From Streptomyces sp. CB01249 (GTDB lineage Bacteria > Actinomycetota > Actinomycetes > Streptomycetales > Streptomycetaceae), in contig NZ_LISW01000009.1 in assembly GCF_001905735.1 (NCBI RefSeq), positions 1 to 64,000 of the forward strand: a stretch of DNA of 64,000 bases. The letters run 5' to 3'. A program made the position numbers and the translations under genes. Positions 8,641 through 17,737 of the stretch are shown piece by piece. The notes below the pieces were generated by a model that was given only the letters and a program-made list of their open reading frames with translations, ran no database searches and had not been told where the DNA came from. The stretch's first letter is position 1; every line of letters starts with the position of its first letter.

Positions 8641-10332
8641 ATGACGCAGATCGACCACCCGCTTCCTCGTCAAGTCGCCGACGCATACGTCAACGCCCTC
8701 ATCGAGCTTGACCCGATCACGGGTACGTTCCTCGGCGTGCCGGAGAGTTCCAGCCGCTTGCCCGACCTTTCACCGGCCGGCTCGGACGCCCTGGCGGCGC
8801 TCGCGCGGGAGACCCTCGCGCGCCTCACCGAGGCTGAGCGCTTGCCCGGTGCCGACAGCGGTACCGAGCGCCGCTGTGCTCGTCTGCTGCGCGAACGCCT
8901 CACTGCGGAGCTCGCGGTTCACTCGGCCGGTGAACACCTGCGGGCCGTAGGCAACATAGCGACGCCGCCCCACTTCGTCCGCGATGTATTCACGGCGATG
9001 CCGACCGGGACCGAGGAGGACTGGACGGCCGTCGTCGAGCGCCTGCGGGCCGTGCCCCGGGCGCTGGCCGGATACCGCGAGTGCCTGGCCCTCGGACTCG
9101 AACGCGAGTTGTACGCCGCCCCCCGCACCACCGCCACCTTCGCCGACCAGCTCGATCAGTGGGTCGACACCGATGGCCAAGGGCGAGGATGGTTCGAGGA
9201 CTTCACAACCGCCGGTCCCGACGCGCTGCGCGGCGAGCTGGACGAGGCGGCCCGTGCTGCCACCGCCGCCCTCACCGGACTGCGCGACTGGATCCGTGAG
9301 GAATACGAACCCGCCGTCCAAGGCGCCCCGGACACCGTCGGCCGCGAGCGCTACGCCCGCTGGGCCCGCTACTACAACGGCACCGACCTCGACCTCGACG
9401 AGGCATACGCCTACGGCTGGTCGGAGTTCCATCGTCTGCTCGCCGAGATGCGGACCGAGGCGGAACGTGTCCTGCCCGGCGCGGACACCCCCTGGACAGC
9501 GCTGGCCCGTTTGCGTGAGCACGGCCGGCACGTCGAGGGCGAGGAGAAGGTCCGTGACTGGCTCCAAGGCCTGATGGACCAGGCGATCAGCGCCCTGGAC
9601 GGCACCCATTTCGAACTCGCCGACCGGGTACGGCGTGTGGAGTCCCGTATCGCACCGTCCGGAGGCGGCGGAGGCCCGTACTACACCCCTCCCTCTGAGG
9701 ACTTCTCCCGCCCCGGCCGCACCTGGCTGCCGACCATGGGACAGACCCGCTTCCCCGTATACGACCTGGTGTCGACCTGGTATCACGAGGGCGTCCCGGG
9801 TCACCACCTCCAGCTCGCCCAATGGATACACGTCTCAGAAGACCTCTCCCGCTACCAGGCGACCGTCGGCATGGTCAGCGCCAACATCGAGGGATGGGCT
9901 CTCTACGCCGAGCGTCTGATGGACGAACTCGGATTCCTGAAGGACCCCGAGGAGCGGCTCGGCTATCTGGACGCGCAGATGATGCGGGCGGTCCGGGTGA
10001 TCGTCGACATCGGCATGCACCTGGAGCTGGAAATCCCGGCCGGCTCCCCGTTCCACCCGGGCGAGCGGTGGACGCCTCACCTCGCCCAGGAGTTCATCGG
10101 CGCGCACAGCAGCCGCCCGGCGGACTACGTGGAGAGCCAACTCATCCGCTATCTGACGATGCCGGGGCAGGCTATCGGCTACAAGCTCGGGGAACGGGCC
10201 TGGTTGCTCGGCCGGGAAAGAGCCAAGGAGCGCCGCGGCGATGCCTTCGACCTGAAAGCCTGGCACATGGCTGCCCTCTCTCAGGGCTCCCTGGGCCTGG
10301 ACGACCTGGTCGACGAGCTCTCCCAGCTCTGA
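8641..10332 (+). CDS. DUF885 family protein, putative zinc metallopeptidase
   Basis: A 563-residue cytoplasmic-type protein, the usual length for DUF885. The diagnostic motif WYHEGVPGHHLQ lies at about residues 380-391. Its HExxxGHH arrangement is the proposed metal-binding site of the family, which is distantly related to thermolysin-like peptidases; the downstream GWALYAERLMDELGF, near residue 420, supplies the conserved Glu. No signal peptide is present. GGAAGG lies just upstream of the ATG. It is a single gene, convergent with the epimerase gene. The peptide substrate is unknown. Confidence 0.9.
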   Translation: MTQIDHPLPRQVADAYVNALIELDPITGTFLGVPESSSRLPDLSPAGSDALAALARETLARLTEAERLPGADSGTERRCARLLRERLTAELAVHSAGEHLRAVGNIATPPHFVRDVFTAMPTGTEEDWTAVVERLRAVPRALAGYRECLALGLERELYAAPRTTATFADQLDQWVDTDGQGRGWFEDFTTAGPDALRGELDEAARAATAALTGLRDWIREEYEPAVQGAPDTVGRERYARWARYYNGTDLDLDEAYAYGWSEFHRLLAEMRTEAERVLPGADTPWTALARLREHGRHVEGEEKVRDWLQGLMDQAISALDGTHFELADRVRRVESRIAPSGGGGGPYYTPPSEDFSRPGRTWLPTMGQTRFPVYDLVSTWYHEGVPGHHLQLAQWIHVSEDLSRYQATVGMVSANIEGWALYAERLMDELGFLKDPEERLGYLDAQMMRAVRVIVDIGMHLELEIPAGSPFHPGERWTPHLAQEFIGAHSSRPADYVESQLIRYLTMPGQAIGYKLGERAWLLGRERAKERRGDAFDLKAWHMAALSQGSLGLDDLVDELSQL

Positions 10333-10367
10333 CGGGCGGACCAGGAGCGTCTCCTTCTGATCATGCT

Positions 10368-10385
10368 CAGGCGGCATCCCGCCTG
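10368..10385. terminator. Short hairpin between convergent genes
   Basis: A perfect 7-bp stem with a 4-base loop, 36 bases after the DUF885 stop and before the end of the leftward epimerase gene. It has no U-tract and is weak on its own. Confidence 0.4.
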
Positions 10386-10553
10386 CAGCAAGCCACGTTC
10401 ATCGGGCTCTCGGAGCACCCTGTTGTCGCCGCCATCCGGTCTACGGTGCGACCATGTCGTTTGGCCTGCCCGACGGGGTGCCTGCCAGCCGTTTTCGGTC
10501 TTCGAAGCTGGCCGGCTGCCGCCTTCGTTCGTATCGGTCGGGTCGGGCCGGGT

Positions 10554-11501
10554 TCAGTGCGCGGCGAGCAGTTCTCCGTACCAGGCGAGTGTGGCGTCGA
10601 CCGTGGCCGGCATCGGGTTCGGGGTGAGGCCGTACGCCTTCTCGATGGCCGTGGAGTCGACGATCTGCGCCTCCGTGTGCTGGTAGAACATCTCGGCGTA
10701 CTCCGCCATGAACACCTCGTCGAACGGACCGAACGGGCGCGGCTCGGCTATGACGGTGAGGTTCAGGGGGCGGCCGATGCGCTGGGCCACCAGGTCCATG
10801 ATCTGGCGGGTGGTGAGCGCGGGTGCCGTGGGCAGGTGCCAGACGCGGCCGTCGCCGTCCGGGTTCTCGCCGAGCGTCGCCAGGCCCGCCGCCACGTCTC
10901 CGATGTACGTGTAGCTGTGCGGCAGGTCGATGTCGCCGAGTACCGGCACCTCTCCCCCGGTCAGCGCGGCCGGGAACACCGCGCCGCCGAGCGTGGAGTT
11001 GAGGACTCCGGGGCCGACGAAGTCGGCCGACCGGCCCAGCACGACGCGTAGCCGTCCCTCGTCGTGGGCGGCGAGGTAGCGGGCGTCGAGCTCCGCGCGC
11101 ATGCGGCCCTTGCGGGAGGTCGCGTTCCAGGGGGTGTCCTCGATCATCACCGCGCCGTGCGTCTCGCCGTACGGGTAGAGCGTGTCGAGGACAACGAGGC
11201 GCGCGCCAGCCGTCTCGGCCGCCGCGAGGACGGACCGCTGGATGCGCGGCATGACCTCGACCTGGAGGTGATAGCCGACGTTGAGGCAGTGGTAGGCGAC
11301 CGCCGCTCCGTCGAGGGCGGCCCGCGCGCCTTCCGCGGTCGACGCGTCGGCGGCGAACCGCTGGACTCCGTCCGGGGCGTCGCCGTCGCCGCTCCGGTCC
11401 ACCAGTCGGACCTGGTGGCCCCGGCCGGCGAGCTCTGCCGCGAGCGCGGTGCCGGCGGGGCCGGCGCCGAGGACTACGTGGAGATCACGTGCTGTGGTCA
11501 T
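10554..11501 (-). CDS. NAD-dependent epimerase/dehydratase family protein
   Basis: A 315-residue extended-SDR protein. The N-terminal Rossmann motif is VVLGAGPAGTALAAELAGRG, followed by an acidic strand end (LVDRSGDGD) fitting NAD(H) binding. The later LVVLDTLYPYGETHG carries the YxxxK-region equivalent, in which the Lys appears replaced (YGETH), so a classical epimerase mechanism is doubtful. ADFVGPG and GDIDLPHSYTYIGDVA are family-like. It starts at 11501 and is divergent from a TetR regulator, with a perfect palindrome between them that is the likely operator. The role is probably oxidoreduction or sensing of a small metabolite. Confidence 0.85.
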   Translation of the reverse strand: MTTARDLHVVLGAGPAGTALAAELAGRGHQVRLVDRSGDGDAPDGVQRFAADASTAEGARAALDGAAVAYHCLNVGYHLQVEVMPRIQRSVLAAAETAGARLVVLDTLYPYGETHGAVMIEDTPWNATSRKGRMRAELDARYLAAHDEGRLRVVLGRSADFVGPGVLNSTLGGAVFPAALTGGEVPVLGDIDLPHSYTYIGDVAAGLATLGENPDGDGRVWHLPTAPALTTRQIMDLVAQRIGRPLNLTVIAEPRPFGPFDEVFMAEYAEMFYQHTEAQIVDSTAIEKAYGLTPNPMPATVDATLAWYGELLAAH

Positions 11502-11555
11502 GAGGGCTCCCGAAGTGAGGAAGAGTGACTGTTCATCGCTTCAGTTATGGACTCT

Positions 11556-11584
11556 AACTCTTGCGATGGGCCATCGCAAGAGTT
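11556..11584. promoter_or_regulatory. Perfect 29-bp palindromic operator
   Basis: Arms AACTCTTGCGATGG at 11556-11569 and the exact reverse complement at 11571-11584 surround one central base. It lies between the divergent epimerase (start 11501) and TetR (start 11635) genes, so it is very likely the TetR-type binding site controlling both. A shorter outer pair, TCTAAC and GTTAGA, partly overlaps it. Confidence 0.75.
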
Positions 11585-11634
11585 CTTGTTAGACTCCGTA
11601 ACGGAAGTGAGCGTGCCTAGCGAGAGGGCCGGGA

Positions 11635-12351
11635 ATGGCGGAGACGCAGCAGGGGCCGCGGGCCAGGTACCGGGAGCAGACCCGGGCGGAGATCAAGGAA
11701 GTGGCGCTGCGCCAGCTCGCCGAGGGTGGTGTGGGGGCGCTCGCGCTCACACGCATCGCCAAGGCGCTGGGGCTCTCGGGGCCCGCCCTCTACCGCTACT
11801 TCGCCAATCGCGACGACCTGCTGAGCGCCCTGATCAGGGACGCGTACGACGACGCCGCCGCGGCGATCGGCGAGGCGGCCACGGCGCGCGACCGGAGCCC
11901 GCGCGAGCGGCTGCGCGTACTGGCCGGGGCCTACCGTGCCTGGGCCGTCTCCGAGCCGCACCGCTATCTACTGATCCAGGGCTCTCCGGTGCCGGGGTAT
12001 GTGGCCCCGGACGACACCCTGGCACGCGCGCGTGCCGTGCTCGGACCGTTCCTGCCGGTCTTCGCGGGCGGTTCCCCGGGGACTGACGCGGCCTCGATGG
12101 TGGACCGGATGACGGCGTGGTTGGAGACGGACGCCGGTGTGGGGTCCTGGGTGGCGGAGTACGCGCCCGACGCCGCGGGGGACGTCAGGGCATCGGCCGT
12201 TGCGCTGGCCGGTGCGGTGCTGGTTTGGGCGCAGCTGCACGGGGCGGTGGGCCTGGAGGTGGCGGGGCAGTTCGCCGGCATGGGGCACGACGGGGAGTCC
12301 CTGCTCGCGGCGCAAAACGGCATGCTGGCGGACGCCTTCGGGCTGGAGTAG
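11635..12351 (+). CDS. TetR/AcrR family regulator (WHG-type C-terminal domain)
   Basis: A 238-residue regulator. The N-terminal TetR helix-turn-helix is seen in LTRIAKALGLSGPALYRYF near residues 38-56. The C-terminal half contains AWAVSEPHRYLLIQGSPVPG, the pattern of the TetR_C WHG family. It is transcribed divergently from the epimerase gene, with a 29-bp palindrome in between, so it probably represses itself and the epimerase gene. A RibD-like reductase gene follows 156 bp downstream on the same strand and may belong to the same regulon. Confidence 0.9.
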   Translation: MAETQQGPRARYREQTRAEIKEVALRQLAEGGVGALALTRIAKALGLSGPALYRYFANRDDLLSALIRDAYDDAAAAIGEAATARDRSPRERLRVLAGAYRAWAVSEPHRYLLIQGSPVPGYVAPDDTLARARAVLGPFLPVFAGGSPGTDAASMVDRMTAWLETDAGVGSWVAEYAPDAAGDVRASAVALAGAVLVWAQLHGAVGLEVAGQFAGMGHDGESLLAAQNGMLADAFGLE

Positions 12352-12507
12352 GCAATGGGGTCCGGGAGTTCGGGCCCATCGGCCGTTGCGGGCTCCGTCC
12401 GTGCGGGGCGGACGGTCGGCCGGGCGAGCGATGAGTTCCGGGGCGCGCGGGGGTCATCACCGTACGGCCGCTCACCGGCTGACGCCCTCGTACCCGAAGG
12501 AAGCAGC

Positions 12508-13062
12508 ATGGCAAAGCTCATCTATTCGATGGTCACCTCGCTCGACGGCTACGCCGAGGCGGAGGGCGGCCTCGGCACCGGGGCCGACGACCCGGAGGTG
12601 CACACCTTCATCAACGACCTCTTCCGCCCTGTCGGCACGTACCTCTACGGCCGACGGATGTACGAGACGATGGTCTACTGGGAAACCGCGCACACCGAGC
12701 CCGACCAGCCGCCGCACATCCTGCAATACGCCCGCGACTGGCAGGCCGCGGAGAAGGTCGTGTACTCCACGACCCTTGAGTCCGTGTCCAGCGCGAAGAC
12801 CCGGATCGAGCGGGCCTTCGACCCGAAGGCGGTACGTGATCTCAAGGCCGCGGCCGATCACGACATCACCGTCGACGGCCCGAACCTCGCGGCCCAGGCG
12901 ATCAAGGCCGGGCTGGTGGACGAGTACCACCTGTTCATCACCACGAGCGTGGTCGGCGGCGGAAAGCGGTTCTTCCCCGACGGCGTACGCCTCGATCTCG
13001 ACCTGATCGAGAAGCGCGCGTTCGACAGCGGACTGATCTACGCGCGCTACCGGGCCGGCTGA
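12508..13062 (+). CDS. Dihydrofolate reductase family protein (RibD C-terminal domain)
   Basis: A 184-residue protein starting at the ATG at 12508, with GAAGGAAG just upstream. The N-terminus KLIYSMVTSLDGYAE is the hallmark of the RibD_C/DHFR-like family; LYGRRMYETMVYWE and EYHLFITTSVVGGGKRFF are further conserved parts. Such stand-alone proteins are NAD(P)H-dependent reductases of unknown substrate and are common near TetR genes in actinomycetes. It is cytoplasmic. It follows the TetR gene on the same strand and converges with the SDR gene. Confidence 0.9.
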   Translation: MAKLIYSMVTSLDGYAEAEGGLGTGADDPEVHTFINDLFRPVGTYLYGRRMYETMVYWETAHTEPDQPPHILQYARDWQAAEKVVYSTTLESVSSAKTRIERAFDPKAVRDLKAAADHDITVDGPNLAAQAIKAGLVDEYHLFITTSVVGGGKRFFPDGVRLDLDLIEKRAFDSGLIYARYRAG

Positions 13063-13222
13063 GCCGCAACGGCCGGTCCCACTGCCGGCGGCCCAGGCTG
13101 TGCGAGGGGGAGAACTTCGCCCGGCGTCCAGCAGCCCGTAGAAATTGGATTGCCCGGGAGCGGATCGGATCTGCTCGTCCCCCACGCACACGCCGTCCGG
13201 GACGCTCAGGTCACCGCGGAGC

Positions 13223-14023
13223 TCAGGCGCCGGCGCCTCCGTCGACCGGCACGATCGCGCCCGTTACCCACGAGGCACGGTCGCTGAGCAGCCACGCCGC
13301 CACCTCGGCGACCTCGCGGGGCTCAGCCATCCGGCCGAACGGGGTTGACGTGTTGATGCGCTCGACGATGCCCGGAGTCGCCGCCTCCCACGTGTCGATC
13401 ATCTGCGTGGCGGTGCCGCCCGGTGCGATGCCGTTCACCCGGATCCTGTCCCCGGCCCAGCTCACCGCGGCGGTCTCGGTGAGGCTGTTCAGCGCGCGCT
13501 TCATGGCGCCGTACGCGGGGAGGGCGGGGTTCGCGCGGCGGCTGCCGATACTCGACGTGTTGACGATCGCGCCGCCGCCGGCGCGGCGCATGAGGGCGGC
13601 CTCGGCGTTCATAGCGGTCCAGTGGGAGCGGAAGTTCACGGCGAACTGCTGGTCGATGTCCTCGTCGCTCGTCGTGTCGAGCGGACCGGGCCGCTGGATC
13701 GCCGCCCCGTTGTTGAAGGCGCCGTCGAGCCGGCCGTGCAGTGTTCCGACGCGGTCGACGGCCGCGCGGACGCTCGTGGGATCGGCCAGGTCCATGGGGA
13801 CGGCGTCGGCGACCCCGCCATCCGCGCGGATCTCCGTCACGACGCGTTCGAGGGCGTCGGCAGTGCGGGCGGCCAGCACGACGGCGGCGCCCTCGGCGGC
13901 GAAGAGCCGCGCCGCGGCCGCCCCGATACCGCGGCCGGCACCGGTGATGAACACGACCTTGCCGGTGAGCAGGCCGATGGGCGTGCTGATCGTCGGGTTC
14001 GCTGTGTGCGTGTTGTTCGTCAT
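13223..14023 (-). CDS. Short-chain dehydrogenase/reductase
   Basis: A 266-residue classical SDR: TGAGRGIG cofactor motif near residues 28-35, NNGA near 107, catalytic Ser in VNTSSIGS, and the YGAMK form of YxxxK. The end WVTGAIVPVDGGAGA is typical. An acidic/neutral residue is absent after the second strand (LAARTAD), suggesting NADP(H). It starts at the ATG at 14023 and is divergent from an XRE regulator gene (start 14110) with 86 bp between. The substrate is unknown. Confidence 0.93.
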   Translation of the reverse strand: MTNNTHTANPTISTPIGLLTGKVVFITGAGRGIGAAAARLFAAEGAAVVLAARTADALERVVTEIRADGGVADAVPMDLADPTSVRAAVDRVGTLHGRLDGAFNNGAAIQRPGPLDTTSDEDIDQQFAVNFRSHWTAMNAEAALMRRAGGGAIVNTSSIGSRRANPALPAYGAMKRALNSLTETAAVSWAGDRIRVNGIAPGGTATQMIDTWEAATPGIVERINTSTPFGRMAEPREVAEVAAWLLSDRASWVTGAIVPVDGGAGA

Positions 14024-14058
14024 GGCTTCAGCGTCCGCCGGGCCGGCAGACGGATACA

Positions 14059-14073
14059 GGCACAGGCTGTACC
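14059..14073. promoter_or_regulatory. Near-palindromic candidate operator between SDR and XRE genes
   Basis: GGCACAGGCTGTACC is a 7-1-7 near palindrome with one mismatch, centred in the 86-bp divergent intergenic region. It is a plausible site for the adjacent XRE regulator; the imperfect symmetry leaves it uncertain. Confidence 0.35.
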
Positions 14074-14109
14074 TGGCACCGGCCGCCGGGCCGCGTGCAG
14101 ACTTGAACC

Positions 14110-14961
14110 ATGGACAAGAAGGAACTCGGGGCGTTTCTCCGCAGCCGCCGCGAGCGTCTCCGCCCGGAGGATGCCGGCCTCCCCTCCGGCTCGCGGCGCC
14201 GGACGCCGGGGCTTCGCCGCGAGGAGGTGGCGGTCCTCGCGCACATCTCCACGGAGTACTACGTACGGCTGGAACAGGGCAGGGCGCCGCGGCCGTCGGG
14301 CGAGGTCCTCGCCGGGATCGTGGCCGCCCTGCGGCTCTCGGAGGCCGAGTCCGACCACCTGCACGTCCTGGCCGGCACCGCGCCGAACCGTACCGGGCTG
14401 CGTCGGCGCGACGTCCGGCCGAGCATCCTCGCGCTCATCGAGCGGCTGCCCCGGACGGCCGCCTTCGTGGTCTCCGCCGCGTACGACGTGCTCGCGTGGA
14501 ACGGCCTCGCGGCCACGCTCATGGAGGACTTCGCCGCACTCTCCCCCAGGGACCGCAACCTCGCGCGCTGGGCGTTCCTCGGCGTCACGGACACCGGTGC
14601 GCGGTTGCGGGCGAGCTCCCACGGGGCGGAATTCCGGCTGCACGTCGTCATGGGGCTACGGCCCGCCCTCGCCCGATATCCGTCGGACCCTGCGCTGCGC
14701 GGGCTCGTCGACGAACTGTACGAGGCCAGCCCCGAGTTCGCCCGGCTCTGGGAGCGGCACGACGTCCAGGCGGCACCGATGCTCACGAAGACCTTCCGGC
14801 ACCCGGCCGTCGGGGAGATCACGGTCGACTGCGACTCGCTCACCCTCGACGACCGGGACCAGCACCTCGTGCTCTACTCCGCGCCGGTCGGGTCCCCGGA
14901 CGCCGAGGCCCTGGCGCTGCTGGACGTGCTCGGGGCGCAGGCAGGCGAGTTCCTGCAGTAG
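14110..14961 (+). CDS. XRE helix-turn-helix regulator with MmyB-like ligand domain
   Basis: A 283-residue regulator. The N-terminal HTH covers about residues 5-75, with the strongly conserved RRTPGLRREEVAVLAHISTE and YYVRLEQGR. The C-terminal part (LPRTAAFVVSAAYDVLAWN, then ARWAFL) is the MmyB-like domain, a PAS-related fold proposed to bind fatty-acid-like ligands. This architecture is common in Streptomyces beside oxidoreductases, and here it is divergent from an SDR it probably controls. The left end of the Tn3-like element begins about 240 bp downstream. Confidence 0.93.
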   Translation: MDKKELGAFLRSRRERLRPEDAGLPSGSRRRTPGLRREEVAVLAHISTEYYVRLEQGRAPRPSGEVLAGIVAALRLSEAESDHLHVLAGTAPNRTGLRRRDVRPSILALIERLPRTAAFVVSAAYDVLAWNGLAATLMEDFAALSPRDRNLARWAFLGVTDTGARLRASSHGAEFRLHVVMGLRPALARYPSDPALRGLVDELYEASPEFARLWERHDVQAAPMLTKTFRHPAVGEITVDCDSLTLDDRDQHLVLYSAPVGSPDAEALALLDVLGAQAGEFLQ

Positions 14962-15197
14962 CACCGCGGCCGGTGGGACCGGCGGCCGCGGTGGGTGCCC
15001 GGGGCGCGGCAGGCCGAGCGGCCCTTGAAGCCCAGCGGGAATGCTCTGACGGAACGCTACTGGTCAGAGGTGCCCGGGGTGCGCAGGCTTCCGCGCCGGG
15101 AGACAGTTACGTGATTGGCCGCCGCGTACCTCGCGAGGTCACCGACCCTTCGGTGAGCGGATGCCCCTCCCGGACAGCGAGGATGGTCCTGGCCCCT

Positions 15198-15235
15198 GGG
15201 GAGTATCCGAACGGAATATAGCGGCACGCGGTCAG
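15198..15235 (+). repeat. Left terminal inverted repeat of the Tn3-like element
   Basis: The outer 19 bases are the exact inverse of the right end at 23040-23058. An AGCGG block at inner positions 23-27 is also shared. The inner third has diverged. Confidence 0.85.
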
Positions 15236-15283
15236 GTGATGGGTCCCGGCACGGGGCCCTGTGCCGCCTCCGGTGCCTGGTCC

Positions 15284-15560
15284 TCAGACAGGACGCTTGG
15301 CCATGACCACCAGCCCCGGCGCGCTCTGCTCATCCGCAGGGAGCCGAAGTTCGACGACCGGGCGGAGTCCAGCCTGCTCGATCAGGTCCACGAGTTGTTC
15401 CGGCCGCCATTTCTGTGCCGTCCACCCAACGGAGACACCTCCGTAGGCCTCGGTGCGCACCGCGTCTTCGTCGCTGACGTGTGTTGCGGTGATTAAGTGT
15501 CGGACGTCACGGGGGAGGTTCAACAGTGACCACCACCCGAGCACGCCGCCAAGGGACGCT
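15284..15560 (-). pseudogene. C-terminal relic of a class I SAM-dependent methyltransferase, internally deleted
   Basis: Read leftward from about 15560: GVLGWWSLLNLPRDV, then directly ITATHVSDEDAVRTEAYGGV, WRPEQLVDLIEQAGL and a VVMAKRP end. This matches the second half of a methyltransferase of the methyltransf_25/11 type. The N-terminal SAM-binding half is missing, and the PRDV-to-HLITATH junction skips the block of about 18 residues expected there, so a second internal deletion has occurred. It lies just inside the left end of the Tn3-like element. Confidence 0.6.
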
Positions 15561-15703
15561 TCACCAAGGTCGGGGTCGGGGCAGAGGCGATGCCGCGCGC
15601 GAGCAGTGTCAACGGCAGGTTCTTCGAGACGCCTGCATCGAGTACGGGGAGGCATCCCGTCTGTACGTGCGCGCCGAGCGCCTACCGGCCCGATAATGGC
15701 GTC

Positions 15704-16405
15704 GTGATCGACAGACATCTGCGCGTGGTACTGGCCGAGGACTCCGTTGTTCTCCGTGACGGCATGGTCGAGCTGCTCGGCGCCCGCGGGTGTGAGGTGG
15801 TGGCCACCGCCGGGACGGCGCCCGGGTTGCTCGCCGCGGTGGTCGAGCACCGGCCCGACGTGGCGGTGGTGGATATCCGGATGCCGCCCACACAGACTGA
15901 TGAGGGCATCCGCGCTGCCGTGGAGATCCGCGCGAGGACGCCCGAAGTCGGCATCGTGGTCTTTTCCCAGCATGTCGAGACCGCCTGGGCCTCCCGGCTG
16001 CTGGCGGACGGTGCGGCGGGCATCGGGTACCTGCTGAAGGAACGCGTCGCCCGCACTTCCGAGTTCGTGGACGCGCTGTACCGGGTCGCCGACGGGGGCA
16101 CCGCACTCGACCCGGAGATCGTCACCCAGTTGATGCGTGGTGGACAGCGCAGCCGGGTGGACACCCTGACGCCTCGCGAGCGCGCGGTGCTGGAACTGAT
16201 GGCGCAAGGCCACTCCAACCGCTCCGTCGCCGCGCTGCTGGTGGTGTCGGAGCGGGCGGTGGAAAAACACGTCTCCGCCGTCTTCACCAAATTCGGTCTA
16301 CGGGCGACGGACACCGACAACCGCCGGGTGAAGGCCGTCCTCACTTACCTGGTGGAGAACGGGAGTCAATCGGCTGTCACAGACGCGTCGGCAGCTCGGC
16401 GGTGA
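15704..16405 (+). CDS. NarL/LuxR-type response regulator
   Basis: A 233-residue regulator. GTG at 15704 is chosen because the receiver domain begins immediately (LRVVLAEDSVVLRDGMVELL). The phosphoacceptor is Asp57 in VAVVDIRMPP, and the receiver ends with GIGYLLKERV. The C-terminal LuxR helix-turn-helix reads LTPRERAVLELMAQGHSN and VEKHVSAVFTKFGL. Its cognate kinase is the gene encoded on the opposite strand, and the two 3' ends overlap by 29 bp. It lies inside the Tn3-like element with an ABC exporter, its probable target. Confidence 0.92.
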   Translation: MIDRHLRVVLAEDSVVLRDGMVELLGARGCEVVATAGTAPGLLAAVVEHRPDVAVVDIRMPPTQTDEGIRAAVEIRARTPEVGIVVFSQHVETAWASRLLADGAAGIGYLLKERVARTSEFVDALYRVADGGTALDPEIVTQLMRGGQRSRVDTLTPRERAVLELMAQGHSNRSVAALLVVSERAVEKHVSAVFTKFGLRATDTDNRRVKAVLTYLVENGSQSAVTDASAARR

Positions 16406-17600
16406 CCACAGTCGGTCCGCCGGGCGGGCTGTCAATGTGCAGAGCGCCGTCCACCGCCGCGAGCCGCTCGGCCAGGCCCGTCAGGCCGGTGCCGACGCCG
16501 AGCGCCGCACCGCCGCGGCCGTCGTCGCGCACGGACAGGTGGACCCGGCCGTCGTTCACGCTCGCCTCGAGCTCGGCCGAGCGGGCACCACTGTGCTTGG
16601 CGACGTTGGTCAGCAGCTCGGCGGCGCAGAAGTAGAGGGCTCGTTCGACCACTTGGTCCGGTCGTTCCGGCAGGTTCAGGTGGAGGACGACCGGCACCGG
16701 CGAGGTGGCGGTAAGCCCTGGTAATGCCTCGCTGAGGCCGCCGTCCAGCGCCACCGGGTGAATGCCGCGAGTGAACCGCCGCAGTTCAGTGACGGTGTCG
16801 TCGGTCTGGCCGCGGGCGCGGTCCACCAGGGTGCGCAGCCGTACGAGGTCCGGGCCGGAGCCGGGAGCGAGCGCGTCTTCGGCGAGCGAGAGGGTGATGG
16901 CCAGGGCGACCAGCCGAGCTTGAGTGCCATCGTGCAGGTCACGCTCCAGGCGGCGGAGCTGATCGGTGTTCTGCGCGAGGAGAGTGGCGCGGGCGGTCTC
17001 CAGCTCCCGGACGCGCCGCTGGGCACGGGCCGGTCCGAGCAGCAGCCGGGCGAGCCGCCGGTTCGCTCCGCTCAGCCCCCGAACCGCGCCGGGCACTGCG
17101 GACAGGATCACCAGGCCCAGCGGCGTGGAGACGGCATCCAGCCAGGTGGCGGGCCACGGGCCCGGTTCAAGCAGGCGTCCCCAGAGCGGGAAGCCGATCA
17201 GCCAGCCGCAGCCGAGGGGAAGCGCCACTGCGGCGGCGAACCCGAGCACGCTGAGCGGCAACCGCAGCACCAGATAGAGCAGCGACCGCCAGGCGATCGG
17301 GTCGGTCAGCACGACACGGCCATGGGCGACCACGCCCGCTGGGCGGGGCAGTTTGGCCGGCGCCTCGACGTGCTCGCCGAGCAACCGGCCGACTAGCTGC
17401 CGGTGCAGCGCGCCGAGACCACGCGCGCCCATCAGCGCGGTGGCCACGAACGGCAGGCCGAACACGGTGAGCGAGAGCAGCGTTCCCGCGTAGAGGACGG
17501 AGAGTGCGTAGGCTCCGCCGAGCAGGGCGAGCGGCAGCCCAACGACGGCGAAGGCCCATTCGCCGCCCCGGACGGAGAGGTATCGCCGCTGCTCAGCCAC
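16377..17600 (-). CDS. Sensor histidine kinase (HisKA_3 type)
   Basis: A 407-residue membrane kinase starting at GTG 17600. The N-terminal half has about four hydrophobic segments in the PspC/DUF-sensor style, two near residues 15-60 and two near 115-170. The phosphoacceptor motif RLERDLHDGTQARL places the His near residue 222. The ATPase domain shows ELLTNVAKHSGA (N box) and VRDDGRGGA (G1). It lies 137 bp downstream of the ABC permease on the same strand, so ATPase, permease and kinase may be one transcript. Its stop overlaps the response-regulator end on the other strand by 29 bp. Confidence 0.92.
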   Translation of the reverse strand: MAEQRRYLSVRGGEWAFAVVGLPLALLGGAYALSVLYAGTLLSLTVFGLPFVATALMGARGLGALHRQLVGRLLGEHVEAPAKLPRPAGVVAHGRVVLTDPIAWRSLLYLVLRLPLSVLGFAAAVALPLGCGWLIGFPLWGRLLEPGPWPATWLDAVSTPLGLVILSAVPGAVRGLSGANRRLARLLLGPARAQRRVRELETARATLLAQNTDQLRRLERDLHDGTQARLVALAITLSLAEDALAPGSGPDLVRLRTLVDRARGQTDDTVTELRRFTRGIHPVALDGGLSEALPGLTATSPVPVVLHLNLPERPDQVVERALYFCAAELLTNVAKHSGARSAELEASVNDGRVHLSVRDDGRGGAALGVGTGLTGLAERLAAVDGALHIDSPPGGPTVVTAELPTRL

Positions 17601-17737
17601 GGTCGGCCCCGGGGGCCTGGGCAGGCCCGCCCGAGGCGGGCGACAGCGCCGAGTCGGCGGGCGGCGGGCCCGTCACCGTGTTCCGGGTGGGTGTCTGTTC
17701 GCAGGCCGTACCCTCGGCAGCCGGCCCGTCGCCACGC

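Noticed and set aside
13350..15221. 623-codon plus-strand frame spanning the SDR and XRE genes
   Set aside because: Crosses two real genes on different frames or strands and has an Ala/Arg-rich translation.
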